A stretch of DNA of 64,000 nt from positions 16,802,001-16,866,000 of the forward strand of contig JAPTYO010000017.1 in assembly GCA_036873135.1 (NCBI GenBank). The letters run 5' to 3'. A model generated the notes under the pieces. That model worked only from the letters and a program-made list of their open reading frames with translations, was not told where the DNA came from and ran no database searches. How positions within the stretch are numbered: the stretch's first letter is position 1; the number at the start of each line of letters is the position of its first letter. Positions 21,813-35,140 of this stretch are shown here, piece after piece. The position numbers and the translations under genes were made by a program. The DNA is from Clarkia xantiana subsp. parviflora. Lineage: Eukaryota > Streptophyta > Magnoliopsida > Myrtales > Onagraceae.

Positions 21813-22282
21813 CTACATTTATTGTTGTTCCTTTTTTTGTATCTTATATTTGTGAAGATGTTTAAACTTTGTTAATTAGATTCATTGTTTCGGTGATGCA
21901 TTCATCATTTGATATTTCTTAAGATTAGATTCATAAAAGTAAATATCTTCAATTATTTAAGGATGTTTACAACACGTTACTTAAAATCCAATTGGCCCAA
22001 GACACTTTAAGTAAGATTATATTTAGCGTATTATGTAAGCCATCAATTTTTATTTTTACAAAATTTATTTTTGTTCTTGGTAACACTACTTCTTAAAGAC
22101 TAGTATGTTTTGGAATCACCCTTAGAACCTTATATTTGAAATTAAATTTTCCCAAGGAACTTTAATTTTCATAACGTTTATGAAAATTAATGAATATACC
22201 CATCATGTACAATTTTCTACGGTAACCTATATATAATAATAATCAGAACATGTATTCTAAATTAACAAACGCTAGAGGTAGG
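21813..22282. other. AT-rich unassigned spacer
   Basis: 470 bp with no long open frame and no repeat shared with the rest of the window. It may be host DNA between two element clusters. Confidence 0.4.
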
Positions 22283-22395
22283 TGTTGGATCACGAGCGAA
22301 GCTCCGTTACGTCCTTGACGGAAAGCTTGGACTCCTGGGCTCCGCGTAATCCTGCAAAAAAGGGATGACCTGGGTGGTGACCCAGAATCCCTCTC
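22283..22395 (-). repeat. Family A 3' LTR of E3, U5/R piece
   Basis: On the minus strand it ends GATCCAACA-like (plus strand TGTTGGATCACGAGC). It includes the R fold with a perfect CTGGGT/ACCCAG inner stem and CACC loop (22361-22390). It stops at GCTTAAAT, where E4 begins. About eight LTR bases are missing at the join with 53133. Confidence 0.85.
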
Positions 22396-22751
22396 CGATG
22401 CTTAAATTTTTCTCCACTTAGACAAATCCCGGCATGAAATTGAAGTATGAATCGCTTAGCTGTATTCGTATTGTATCCCTATGCGAGCGTGTATTTTTCG
22501 AGTATACGCCCGTGGCAAGGATAGATTTATTATTTCCACCTCAGACGGACGCGTGCTTGGACACGTGTCCGTGCTATTCTGACGTTTGCACTTCCTCTAT
22601 CTTATGAGGCAGGGGGCAGAGTCAGAGACACACATCCATGGGTAAGTAAGCATTCCGGCCAAAGGTAAAATTCCGGCTTCAAATTGCGCGTGTCATACCA
22701 TCCTAAAATAGAGTCAATCATGGGTTAGGCCACTGGTTGACTCGGGGCATG
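22396..22751 (+). repeat. Internal 3' end of a family B element left of the E4 LTR
   Basis: Nearly identical to 52030-52384, the segment before E4's own 3' LTR, and ends in GACTCGGGGCATG, a polypurine tract. An internal tail on the left of a 5' LTR is the signature of a tandem LTR-internal-LTR structure that has lost its left part. Confidence 0.8.
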
Positions 22752-23507
22752 TGATGGATATACGCCCAATTTGAACCCGTTGACTCCAGAATTATTTCAT
22801 TTTGATCACCCCGTTAATGATTGTAAATCGAAACTTCAACCCGAACACCCCGCGAAAACACCAAGGGTCAGGACGAGGCCGAAATGCTCGTCCGGGACAA
22901 GTTAGACTCACCTAGGTGAGGTCGGGTGGCCACACCCGACCTCCCCTAGGGGAGATCGGGTGGACCAACCCTATCTCCCCTAGGAGGGGTTGGGTGGCCA
23001 CACCCAACCCCTACCCTTGGGGGTCGAATTTTCCTCCCCCCCAAGGGCCCCGACACCGCTTTTAGACTCCCATACTCGGTTTATCTCCGCCAACCTTCTC
23101 CGTACCCTAAGGTCTTAATTACGTGTTTAAAGGTTAATCAATTGTGTTTAAAGGTTAACGATGTCATTAAGCCACCTTAATGACACCGTTGCCTATAAAT
23201 ACAACCCTTCCACTATTCATTTGATCATCTTGGCAAGTTGCATAATTTAGCTCTGACATCTCTCTAGCTTTATCTCTCTACAAAAACCGTACTGACTTAG
23301 GCATCGGAGAGGGTTCATCAGGCACCACCCCCCCCCCCCCTCTGTGCCTGGTATTGCTCCTCTTGCAGGGCGAGAAGAGAAGAGAAGTGAAGGACAGAAG
23401 GACACAGGCTAGGACGACACAACCCGAGAGCACCGAATCCGCAACATCTCCAGTGATGAACGAGACTTAGGTCGACCGCCCGTTGACCCTAGACTTGGAA
23501 CCTAACA
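22752..23507 (+). repeat. Family B LTR, 5' LTR of E4 (756 bp)
   Basis: TG...CA ends; palindromic U3 block (22910-22990), TATAAATA at about 23195, R fold at 23300-23374. It is preceded by a PPT and followed by a PBS, so it served as both 3' and 5' LTR. Confidence 0.92.
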
Positions 23508-23509
23508 CT

Positions 23510-23525
23510 TGGCGCCGTCCGTGGG
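23510..23525 (+). other. Primer binding site of E4
   Basis: TGGCGCCGTCCGTGGG, two bases after the LTR end CCTAACA. Confidence 0.85.
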
Positions 23526-23558
23526 CTTCGAACAAAAAGCTTGGCAATAACAAGAGCG

Positions 23559-25738
23559 ATGACGAACAGCTTGGCGTCTAGGCATCATCGCCCACCTGGG
23601 GGCAATAGGCGAGGGAGACAGCCTATACCTCCAGCAAGGCAGCCTAACCCAGAGAAAGCCTGCACACCCAGAGCCTCAGGTAGCCCCACAAGCACCCCAG
23701 CCTGACAAGCAGGGAGGAGGACCTTCACGCCCAGCTGGCTAGGAGGCTTCCACAGCTTCAACTCCATTGACTAGGAAGCCACAGGGACAGGGGGGCAACA
23801 AGGAGTTCCATCCCAATACACGGCACCTCCACAGGGGTACTACTTTGAGGCACAACCTCAAGGGTATCCATATGGAATACTGACTCAAAGGAACGACAAT
23901 CGTGCCCACACAACCAACATAAGGCCTGCATACTCGCAAGGAGCACAGACAGTGACTCCGAGGTTGATGAACACATTGGATGAGCTGCTAGCCTATAGAG
24001 AGACCCTAAGGAACAGGCATAGAAGGCAACACCAGCATGAAGAAGAAGAAGTTCATGAGGAAGAACAAGTCCCAGAAGAAGAACACCACTCGCACCCTCG
24101 AACAGAGCAGCGAGAAGAACAAAGGAGAGGCAACCAAAGGCCACCCCCAGAGGGAAGGCAGCAGTCTATGCCTCCAAGGCAGCAACAGACACAGCAGGAT
24201 GCCAGGGCATACACCCCTCGGGGGGCAGATAGACAGGCAAGACCTCCAAGGAGGCATGGATTCAACCAAGTACCCCAACAGGGACACAGACCGCACTAAG
24301 GGAAGACATACATGCCAGACCAACAAGGATATAGGAGTTCAAACATCCACCCTGGCAATGTACAAATACAGTCCGTATCACCACAGACATGACCAAGGGA
24401 CATACCAAGGAAAGCTCAAAGGGAGGGACATAGTCCCAACAACACAACAAGGCAACCACCTACCCATGATACAGCACGACAGATCCAAACCCCTTGTGCA
24501 TGACAACCCTTAGCACACATCCCCCTAGGACAGGGGAGGAGTTGAAAAGACAAGGATTTGAACAAGGGACTCATAGAGTACCACACCACGTTAACACATA
24601 GCTACTACAATGGGAAGTCTCATGGAGAGACGTAGTAGAGTGAGATCGCACATAGCACACATGAAGGATACACCTCCACCTAGTCCGCCTTGCAAGGATG
24701 CGACCTTATATTCCTCAAGTGGAAGGAATACACACAGACTAATGGAGGAAAACAGTTACATTACCAAGGAAGCAGGGAATATCAACATCCCCACACCCAT
24801 ATCCTTCCCATATCCTCTTATTTAATTTAACTGCATAACAAGTCAACTCCTTAAAAGGGGTAGATTTTGATACTTGATATCAACATGTTTTCCAAGAACG
24901 ACCATACCGGACGCCTTCGGGCTCCGTGATATATATATGCACAGGTGGACCACTAGAAGAATCCGTAAAAGGCCGTCGCCAATCAAGAGATGCACAAGCA
25001 ACAGATTCCTCAATCCCAAAGAACACCTATAAGGTCAAGTTTCTGGGAAAGATCACAAGATGGAAGGCTCACTTACAAAAATAAGTTGAGCACTCCCAAC
25101 AACCTATAGAGGAACTACCATGAAGGTCACAAAGGATTACCCCTACTGTAACCTTCCACTAAGCATCCTAGGGCCAAATCCGTCAAAGGATCCCATCTGG
25201 CATTGGTATGCAAGGGGGGCACCAGTCACAACATGCCCTCCCCACAAACGCCCGTTAGAATAAGAGGGGGTAGCCGCGAACTCACCCCTCCAAAAATGGA
25301 GGAAACCATATCACATGGGCAACGCCCACCATCAGAGGCAAACACCTCCAGCGGATCTTTATGATTTCACAAAATAGCCAGGAGATACAACTACACCTAG
25401 TAAGCTCATCCCAGGTAATGGAATACACTTCCATCAAAAACTCTCAAGGACACCAAGCCTAGCAAAGGAATAATGGCGACACCATCATCAAACTTTTAAA
25501 AAGGGATATGGAAAACATATTATTTCCACACAATGATATATTAGTCATAAGAGAGGGAATCACCAACTTTGACATGAAGAGAACCATAGTGCACGAAGGG
25601 AGCCCGTCAGACATCTCCCATGACCAACCATTGATGATACTAGAGAAGAGTCAGGCATACCTAATACCAAAGGACCCCCTACTAGTAAAGGTAGTCAGAA
25701 CATCAACACACCCATTAGGGACACGGCACTGCAAATGA
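23559..25738 (+). pseudogene. gag-pro: Decayed gag-protease of E4
   Basis: The ATG at 23559 begins MTNSLASRHHRPPGGN, the family B Gag start, but stops after 48 codons. A second open piece (23952-24299) matches the Glu- and Arg-rich N-terminal Gag part. The capsid region is barely recognisable. At 25508-25640 the frame NILFPHNDILVI...NFDMKRTIVHEGSPSD aligns with the protease block whose active site is VDGGSSAD in E6; here Asp-Gly-Gly has become His-Glu-Gly, so the catalytic Asp is lost. Many frame breaks lie between. Confidence 0.7.
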
Positions 25739-27540
25739 ACAAGGAACAAGAACGGAACACATATCCTTACAAGTAACCTTAAAAGTATCCTTGCATTATT
25801 CCTTACAAAAATAAACTCCGTAGATAAAGAGGTTATCTAATAGATGACTATGTCTCTGTTCTCAAAATATGATCCTAACCCGGAGATCCTTGGACTCCGT
25901 ATTATATATGCAATAAATAACATGCTCATCAAAGATAGGTACACGAAGATTCAAGACAGCGCCATAAAGATTAGGCGCATACCTCTACCAAGTACGACAC
26001 ATTGGAGTGTTCATAAACACTCCTTCGCCATCTCACAAGAAAGGAAGGCAACCAAGGATACAAGTCCTAATAGAATAAACATCGGTAGAAAATCTTGTCA
26101 TTGAAGTCATGCACCAAGAGAGAAACTCTAAAGATGCAAGATTAGCAAAAGAGATAGTGTAACAACTAGAGTATGAAAAAGGAGATACATCTCCTATCAA
26201 GAGCCTCAGGGCAGGATAATAGTTCTACAAGATCAACCAAAGAAGAGCTCAAAAGCTTGGGGAGTAAGGTTTCAAGATCGACCCTCACACTAGACGCACA
26301 TCCCGATTAACCACCTTGTCTGCAAAAGATAAGACATTTGACTCTGGTGTCCCATCAAGAGGAGAACCCCGATAAAAGGGGCAGTAGAAAAATATCCCGC
26401 CTTTAAGGCCATACGCCGAATACATGATGAATGAAGGTTATGACAAAACAAAAAAGGAGGGACTTGTCAGCTCAACACACCTCAAACACGTATACGTACG
26501 CAATACAAATGCAGCCTCTAATGAAGTTATCCAACAAGGAATAGCCAATACGGGGGCAAACCCATGGAAAATCATGGAGCATCACCTGCAAACCTAAAGG
26601 AAAACACCCTTTTTAGATTCAATTCCTAATTCAAAGGAAGTCTATAATCAACATTCAAGGTGGGAGGAGCATGACCAATGTGACACCCCCTAAAGGCATT
26701 GAAGAATACTCCAATGCGAGGGAAAAGGAAAAGCACACCAAGTGCCACAACACTCCAAGAAGATTATCACAGCCCAGTCAGACCCCCCCCCCCCCCATGC
26801 CCGAGCAAGAAGCATGGATCAGATTGATTAATCTGAAACACACCTACGAGATTAACAACTCAAGACACCATTCTACGAGAGAGCTTTTCAACCCAAAACA
26901 CAAAGAAGGGGGGGAAGGAATTTACAAGCACCCTAGGATACAAACACTGCCGCATCCTGGTTATCAAGAGAATAAAAATCACCTCCACTCACCCAAAGCG
27001 AAAGCTCTCCACCCAACCTCTAAAGATACATCCGACAAAGGCATTATCCAACCCATGCCTATGACTGAAGCAAGCAAGCATGAGAAAGAGTAAATCCTAC
27101 AAGGGACACTCATCGCATTCAACCAAGCAGACAAGGGAGCCCCGAGCATAAGGGGTACCCAACCAAGAAAATGAACGAGGGGCCTTCAACGGCCAAATAT
27201 GAAAGGCGGTATGACCACCAAGCAACTTGGGGGGCACCAAACGAATAAGTGCTTGGTAGTCCACCTAAGTGCAAAAGAAGAGATTAGAGGCAGAAGATAA
27301 CAAGAACATGCAATACCACTTCTCCTAGAAGAGGTCACATAAGAGAAAAACATACTCAACTCCCTATACGGACTCGTCCTAAGTTGGCAACACACAAACA
27401 TCGCCATCGAAAGGTGATCCCCCACATTGAAGGAAAAGCGTGGTAGCATACAATATCATGGAAAGAAAGCTCAAGTAAAGATATAAAAGGCGTATCAAAG
27501 ACACACCCTGCATGGGGAATAACCCAAGGTAAAGTAATAT
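25739..27540 (+). other. Decayed internal DNA of E4
   Basis: Degenerate sequence where the second Gag module would be. The stretch 27080-27540 is homologous in reverse orientation to 63540-64000 of E7, so E4 and E7 belong to one diverged subfamily. A frame at 26671-27093 is open but has no recognisable domain, so I do not call it a gene. Confidence 0.55.
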
Positions 27541-28464
27541 TCTGAGCCCTCCGGGAGCCAATCCCGCGAACACATTCGACGCCCCCAAGAGCGTATCTTG
27601 AGAGTAGTTCTAAAACTACGAACCCTGTGCCCTCCGGGAGCCTATCCCGCGAACAGATTCAACGCCCCCAATAGAGTATCTTGAGAGTAGTGTTCATACT
27701 ACGACCTTCGACGCCCCCAAGAGCGTATCTTGAGAGTAGTTTCTATACTACGAACTTCGACGCACCAAGAGCGTATCTTGAGAGTGGTTTCCAAAAACTA
27801 CGAATTTCGACGCCCCCAAGAGCGTATCTTGAGAGTAGTTTCTAAAACTACGACCTTCGACGCCCCCAGGAGCATATCTTGAGGTAGATTTGCAACCTAC
27901 CATATTCGACGCCCCCAAGAGCGTATCTTGAGGTAGAAAAAACACTACCAGATTCGACGCCCCCAAAAGCGTATCTTGAGGTAGATTTCAAACTACGAGC
28001 TTCGACGCCCACCTAGAGCGTATCTTTGGTATAACTACTGGTGCCCTCCGGGAGCGTATCTCGCGAACAGTTTCGACGCCCTCCGGGAGCGTATCTCGTG
28101 AACAGTTTCAACGCCCACCTAGAGCGTATCTTTGGTCTAACTACCGGTGCCCTCCGGGAGCGTATCTCGTGAACAGTTTCAACGCCCACCTAGAGCGTAT
28201 CTTTGGTCTAACTACTGGTGCCCTCCGGGAGCGTATCTCGTGAACAGTTTCAACGCCCACCTAGAGCGTATCTTTGGTCTAACTACTGGTGCCCTCCGGG
28301 AGCGTATCTCGTGAACAGTTTCAACGCCCACCTAGAGCGTATCTTTGGTCTAACTACTGGTGCCCTCCGGGAGCGTATCTCGTGAACAGTTTCAACGCCC
28401 ACCTAGAGCGTATCTTTGGTCTAACTACTGGTGCCCTCCGGGAGCGTATCTCGCGAACATTTTC
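27541..28464 (+). repeat. Family B tandem array in E4, left part
   Basis: Type 1 units (27580-28000) with GTAGT/ACTAC and GGTAG/CTACC inverted repeats, then about six type 2 units of about 71 bp (GCGTATCTTTGGTCTAAC ... CCTCCGGGAGCGTATCTCGTG). It is cut by E5 at 28465 and resumes at 49243. Confidence 0.92.
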
Positions 28465-29338
28465 TGATGGATATACGCCCAATTTGAACCCGTTGACTTC
28501 CGAATGGTTGTATTTTTATCACCCCGTTAATGATTGTAAATCAAAACTTCAACCCGAACACTTCGCGAGAACACCAACGACCCGGACGAGGCCGAAGCGC
28601 TCGTCCGGCCGAGTAAAACTCACCTAGGTGAGGTTGGGTGGCCACACCCGACCTCCCCTAGGGGAGATCGGGTCAGCCAACCCGATCTTCCCTAGGGGAG
28701 ATCGGGTGGACCAACCCGATCTCTCCTAGGAGAGATCGGGTCGGCCAACCCGATCTCTCCTAGGAGAGATCGGGTCGGCCAACCCGATCTCCCCTAGGGG
28801 GGATAGGGTTGGCCAACCCTATCCCCCCTAGGAGGGGTTGGGTGGCCTCACCCAATCCCTACCCTTGGGGGTCGGATTTCCCCCCCCCCCTCCCAAGGGC
28901 CCCGGCACCATTTTTGGACTCCCATACTCGGTTTATTCCGCCTACCTTCTCCGTATCCTAAGGTCTTAATTACAGGTTTAAAGGTTAATTAACTGTGTTT
29001 AAGGGTTAACGATGTCATTAAACCACCTTAATGACACCGTTGCCTATAAATACCCCATCTCCACTATTCATTTCATCATCTTGGCAATTTGGATAATTTT
29101 GCTCTGACATCTCTCTAGCTTTATCTCTCTAAAAACCGTACTGACTTAGGCATCGGAGAGGGTTCATCAGGCACCACCCCCCCTCTGTGCCTGGTACTGC
29201 CCCTTCTGCAGGGCGAAAGGAGAAGAGAAGCTAAGGAAGGAAGGACGCAAGCTGAGACAGCGCAACCCGAGAGTACCGGATTCCCCACATCCCCAGTGAG
29301 GAACGACCGCCCGTTGACCCTAATCTCGGAACCTAACA
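28465..29338 (+). repeat. Family B 5' LTR of E5 (874 bp)
   Basis: TG...CA ends. The U3 palindrome array (28620-28850) has more units than the 3' LTR of the same element, explaining most of the 89-bp length difference. TATAAATA near 29046; R fold 29150-29213. Confidence 0.93.
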
Positions 29339-29340
29339 CT

Positions 29341-29356
29341 TGGCGCCGTCTGTAGG
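29341..29356 (+). other. Primer binding site of E5
   Basis: TGGCGCCGTCTGTAGG, two bases after the LTR end. Confidence 0.85.
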
Positions 29357-29389
29357 CTTCGTACAGAAAGCCTGGCTATAACAAGGGCA

Positions 29390-32300
29390 AAGACGAACAG
29401 CAGGGTGTCTAGGCACCACCGCCCACCAGGGGGCAATGGGCGAAGGAGAGGGCCTATACCCCCAGGAAGGCAGCCTAACCCGGGAAAGAAGCCAATGCAA
29501 CCAGAACCACAAGAAATCCCACAACCTCCTCAACAGAACAACCAGGAGGGAGGACCCTCACGCCCAGCTGGGGCTGAGTCCTCCACAGCCTCAACCCCCT
29601 GGCAAGAAGGCCACACAGAGAAAGAGAACAACAGGGAATGCCATCCCAGCACACGGCACCCCCTGAGGGATATTATTATGAGGCGCAACCCCAAGGGTAC
29701 CCGTATGGGATGCCGGCCCAAAGGAATGGCAACCGCGCTCACACAACATACGCAAGGCCGGCATACACCCAGGGGACACACACTGAAGCTCATGAAGAGG
29801 AACAGATACCAACGGAAGGGCACCACTCGCACCCTCGAGCAGGGCAGCGAGAGGAGCAAAGAAGAAATTACCAGGAGCCACCCCAGAGGGAAGGCAACAA
29901 TTCGTGCCTCCTAGGCAACAGCAAAGCGCCAGGGCTTACACCCGACTTGGGGAGGAAAGACAAGCAAGACCTCCAAGGAGGCAAGAATTCTATGAAGCAC
30001 CCCAGCAGGGACACCAAGGATACACCTACAGTCCGTATCAATACGGACAAGGGATCCCGGCAAGCCCCATCTATAACTACGGAGGCCATCAGAGAAATTA
30101 CACTCCGACGCCGATATTGATCACTCCAGAAGAAATAGAGGCCATGATAACCCGGAAAATGAACGAGTCAAAGAAAACCAGCTTGCATTGTCTAAGTGAC
30201 AAAACGAACCACCCTTTCACAAGGGAATTGGAGATGAACAGAGTGCCAGACTCCCTGCACACAGTGCAAATTGCAAAGTACAATGGCAAGGGAGACCCCC
30301 TAGAGCATATCCAACAGCATGAGGCATCTCTATTTGGGAGGACCACTGATGAAAGATACAAGGCACTCCTGTTCCCAAACACCCTATCAGGGGTGGCCTC
30401 ACACTGGTTCTTCAGCCTACCCTCTGAAAGCATCCACTCATGGGAGCAGCTAAAGGCGAAGTTTCTGCAGAGATGTCTAGGGGAGAAGAAACTCCTCAAA
30501 GGAACAGGCTCCATCGATGATGTGAAACAAGAGTATGATGAATCTCTGGCCAGTTACTACACTAAGTTCAATCAAAACATCGCAGACATCCAGGGCGACA
30601 TCACTGAGGGTGAGATAATACGAGCCTTCATCAGAAACCTAGGCCGCTTTGGGTCCACACTGGCAGAAAAAATGGCCAAGAAGCCAGCAAGCACCCTAGA
30701 GGAGCTTGCAGGAAGAGTAAAAACTCATATAGACCTAGAGAGGCACAGGGCAAGTAAGAAAGCCAAGATTCAAGCAGCCAAGGAAGACAATGCAAAGCCG
30801 AACAAAGGAAAGCCACCCCAGGCACCTCAGCACGCGAGGCAGCATGAATTGCGTCCGCCCCAGCAAAGAAACCAAATGGGCGAACCACTAAAGGCTAGAG
30901 AAATAAATGTCATCAAGTTCGTTCCATTGAACGCCACTCCAGCTACTGTCCTCAAAGAGATGCGGAATCAGAAACTCTGGTCACCCCCTGCAAGATGGAG
31001 AGCCCAATGGTGGGGAATCACAAGGACAGATGGTGTGACAACCATGAAGCTTACGGGCACGACACGAACGAATGCTTCAGCCTAAAGCTAAGCATCAACA
31101 ATGCCATCCAAAGGGGAGACCTAAAGCAGTTCGTGGATCATGGGGGCAACAGCATGCAGCTAGGGCCATCACACAGAGACAAGGGCAAAGGCAAAGTAGA
31201 CTACAATCCTCCACCCAACAAGAGAGGGACCATAAATATGATACACGGGGGAGCAGCGTCAGGTGGCCCAACTGCTAATGCAAGGGAGGTTTACGCTTCC
31301 AAATTGAGTTTAGTGCCAAGGTGGAGAAAAAGGCCAAGAGAAGGAGAAGAAGTGAAGATTGAATTCTCAGAGAAGGACAAGAGCCACATTGTCTTCCCAC
31401 ATGACGATGCGTTAGTCATCACAATAGACATTGATAATTTTGATGTAAAGCAAATATTGGTGGATGGGGGCAGCTCGGCTGACCTCCTAAGCTTGAGAGT
31501 CCTAGAAGAAATAGGGAAAACCAAGGCAGACATCAAACCAGTCAACTTCCCTCTAGTTGGCTTCTCAGGGGCAACAAGCTACCCCCTGGGAATGATAACC
31601 CTGCCGGTGACCATGGGCCAAGGATGGACACAGCTGAAGGTGAATGTTAACTTCTTGGTTGTTGAAAGCCTGGGAGCCTACAATGGGATCCTAGGAAGGA
31701 CAACCATAAACCCATACGAAATCGTGCCATCCACCGTACACCAGAAGTTGAAGTACATCACTGAGAATGGAGTCGGAGAAGTCTTGGGTGATCAACGCAC
31801 TGCAAGGCAGTGCTACGTCAACTCCATGAGACGTGGATCACACAGGACGGACACGGTGGCAATGGTCATGGTAGGAGCCAACCAAGACAGAAAGAAGAGG
31901 GGAAGGAGACAAAGGCAAGGAAAGATGAAGAATGGAGTGGCACTCCGTTTGAGCAAGCAGTTTTTTCAAACAGTACCTAAAAGGAGACACATGAGCAAGG
32001 CTGTGAAGGTGACAGCCATACCTTGGCAGCCAGAAACCATAGAAGGGAAAAGAACAAGGGACTCCATCATAAGAGGCTTTCGGTACATTGATGATATCAA
32101 GCAAATGCCGCGGGAGCCAATATCAAGCTATTTCCAGAGATTCTCCAGTTATGGTGCCAATATGGACATCACAAGAGGAGAAGCCGTCAAAGCATTCATT
32201 AGAAACATGCATCCAAACTCATTTGAGGCCTATGGAGGGCTTTATGAGATGATCATGACGAGCACGATGAGAGAGCTCAAAGAAAAGCTGGACAAGGCAT

Positions 32301-32632
32301 TTGCAAAGGAGATGGAGCAACGGGATGAATGCTCGGAGAAAGAAAGAGAGACTGACACACTGGGAGGAGGTGTAAACTTCACATTCACACCCCTTACAGT
32401 GAGCATAGAAGAAATTTTTCAGAAGTACCTCAAGGAGGAGCTACCCACATGCAGGGAGGAGGGCAAGGCCTTCCTAGGAAGAGATGCACAGGGATGGTGT
32501 GAATACCATGGGACCTGGGGGCATCAGACCAACCACTGCATGGTGCTGAAGATAGAAGTGGAGGAAATGATTCACAATGGAGGCCTGAAGGAGTACGTGG
32601 CAAGAGACAAATTGACCACCCCATATCCTTAG
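29390..32632 (+). pseudogene. gag-pro: Gag - protease - second Gag of E5 (start lost, frameshifted)
   Basis: The codon aligned with the E6 start ATG is AAG (29390-29392), so the normal start is lost. Frame breaks lie near 29600, 29890 and 31005. The capsid (about 30200-30750), first knuckle (CDNHEAYGHDTNEC, about 31040), protease site ILVDGGSSADLL (about 31460), second Gag module (about 32080-32320) and second knuckle (CEYHGTWGHQTNHC, about 32505) are all recognisable. From 30995 to the stop at 32632 the frame is open for 545 codons. Confidence 0.88.
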
Positions 32633-32897
32633 TTTCATATTTAGCACTTTGCATGTTCAAGCTTTCCAAGTTTTTCAAAAAACAACTTTTGAGAAGGAGA
32701 ACTCAAGAAGTTACTCCAACTCTACAACTATCTTTGATTTCCTCCAAAGGGTGTCTTGACCCACCCAAGGCACCCCATGTGTACAAAAAACATGAATGCT
32801 CTTAAGAGAGTAGAATTTCCTTCAAGGGAATTTTCCAATGAATGTGGTGATATAATCATGAAGTTATCCTTACACAGATATGACGTCAAGTCAACGA

Positions 32898-33892
32898 CAG
32901 GTTCGACGCCCCCAAGAGCGTATCTTGAGAGTAGTTCTCATACTACGACCTTCGACGCCCCCAAGAGCGTATCTTGAGAGTGGTTTCCAAAAACTACGAA
33001 TTTCGACGCCCCCAGGAGCGTATCTTGAGAGTAGTGTTCATACTACGACCTTCGACGCCCCCAAGAGCGTATCTTGAGAGTAGTTATTACACTACGACCT
33101 TCGACGCACCAAGAGCGTATCTTGAGAGTGGTTTCCAAAAACTACGAATTTCGACGCCCCCAGGAGCGTATCTTGAGAGTAGTGTTCATACTACGACCTT
33201 CGACGCCCCCAAGAGCGTATCTTGAGAGTAGTTATTACACTACGACCTTCGACGCACCAAGAGCGTATCTTGAGAGTGGTTTCCAAAAACCACGAATTTC
33301 GACGCCCCCAGGAGCGTATCTTGAGGTAGATTTGCAACCTACCAGATTCGACGCCACCAAGAGCGTATCTTGAGGTAGAAAAAACACTACCAGATCCGAC
33401 GCCCCCAAGAGCGTATCTTGAGGTAGATTTCAAACTACCAGCTTCGACGCCCACCAGGAGCGTATCTTTGGTCTAACCTGTGCCCTCCAGGAGCCTATCC
33501 TGTGAAACGTTAACTGCCCTCCGAGAGCCTGTCTCGTGAACAGTTTTCGACGCCAACCAGGAGCGTATCTTTGGTCTAACCTGTGCCCTCCAGGAGCCTA
33601 TCCTGTGAAACGTTAAGTGCCCTCCGAGAGCCTGTCTCGTGAACAGTTTTCGACGCCAACCAGGAGCGTATCTTTGGTCTAACCTGTGCCCTCCAGGAGC
33701 CTATCCTGTGAAACGTTAAGTGCCCTCTGAGCGCCTGTCTCGTGAACAGTTTCCGAGGCCAACCAAGAGCGTATCTTTGGTCTAACCTGTGCCCTCCGGG
33801 AGCCTATCCTGTGAAACGTTAAGTGCCCTCCGAGAGCCTGTCTCGTGATCAGATTCGACGCCCACCAAGAGCGTATCTTTGGTCTAACAGTA
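32898..33892 (+). repeat. Family B tandem array in E5
   Basis: About ten type 1 units, including a higher-order pair repeated at 33020-33130 and 33140-33250, then four type 2 units of about 103-110 bp. From 32633 to 32897 and from 33893 to 34270 only family-conserved noncoding sequence is seen. Confidence 0.92.
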
Positions 33893-35140
33893 CCACATAT
33901 ACCATTTAAAGGGTATCAGAAGAGATAATCGCACCATACTGAGAAGGATTCCATGAGAAAGTAATTTCAAAGTAAAGTGATATGAAGAACACATAATGTT
34001 TTTTCTTGACGAAATAGCAGGTATGGCATGAAGGAAAACACGAAAGAAGGATAAGTAAAGGAAACACACCAAGAGAAGAGTCCATAATCAAAGGGATATA
34101 TACAAAAGCATGAGAAGTACCAATGTAAAGCCAAGTGAACCACGTAGTCAACAGCACAATACGACAAAGGAAAGCAACATAAAACCCCACAACAATCCCA
34201 AAAGATACTCAACCCATTAAAGGGGAGAAGGAGTATGGTTATATATACAAAGATAGCAAGATGTAAACACATCTATCAGAGCCTTCGGGAGAGTCACCCT
34301 CACCCCCTGAGGCTGAACCACCGGCAGAGATGGATGAAGATGAGGAGTCTGAAGTATCGATCTCCACAGGTGTAGCATCCACCTATGCAGGGGCAGGCTC
34401 GTCTGCAACAGCAGCCTGACCCCTAAGGACAGCCATGTAGCCAGTAGCGTATGGCCCGAAATCACCAAGATCACCAACTGGAAACTGAGGATCAATGCGG
34501 AAAATATGATCAACCAGATACTCACCAAACTGGTTCATCTCCTGAGTAAGCCGCGCGCTATAATTAGCAGTGAAGGCAGAAGAAGCCTTGTACTCAGACA
34601 CTGCGACAGTCCTCTCCTCTGCCCGGCACCTAGCCTCCAACTTCCTCAACTCCTCAGAATGGAGTGAAGATGCAACCTCAGCCTCCCGGCGCAAGCTACC
34701 TACGGTAGTCTCAAGTAAGGACACTTGGTCCCTAAGCTCCTGCATCTTTAGATCAGATAAGCGCGCCTTCTCAGCAGCAGTGGCGAGCTCCGCCTTCAGA
34801 GAGACCTGGCTGTCCTCAAGGGTCTTCTTCTCGTCAGATAGCTCGAGCACGAGTGATGACATGTTCACCATGTCAGACATACCCTGATAATTTAAACAAG
34901 GGATGAGTAACCAAAAAGCCAACCACATAAAAGTATAAAGAAGAAAGCAAGGAACAACTCACAGGTGCATAACGAGAGAGTACACCCTGAACAAAGCGCC
35001 GAGTCTCCCCAGGAGACCTAGGCTGGGCAACACGATCGCCAGGGTGGATGGCACCGCGAAGTACGCGGATGCCAACCTCAGGAGTCCGCAAAGAGGAGCC
35101 GCTATCAAGGTGGAACTCCTTCAAACCAGCGAAAGGAGTC

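Noticed and set aside
23585..24513. Minus-strand frames over the E4 gag
   Set aside because: They are reverse shadows of the Pro/Gln-rich gag N terminus and recur opposite the gag of E5 and E6.
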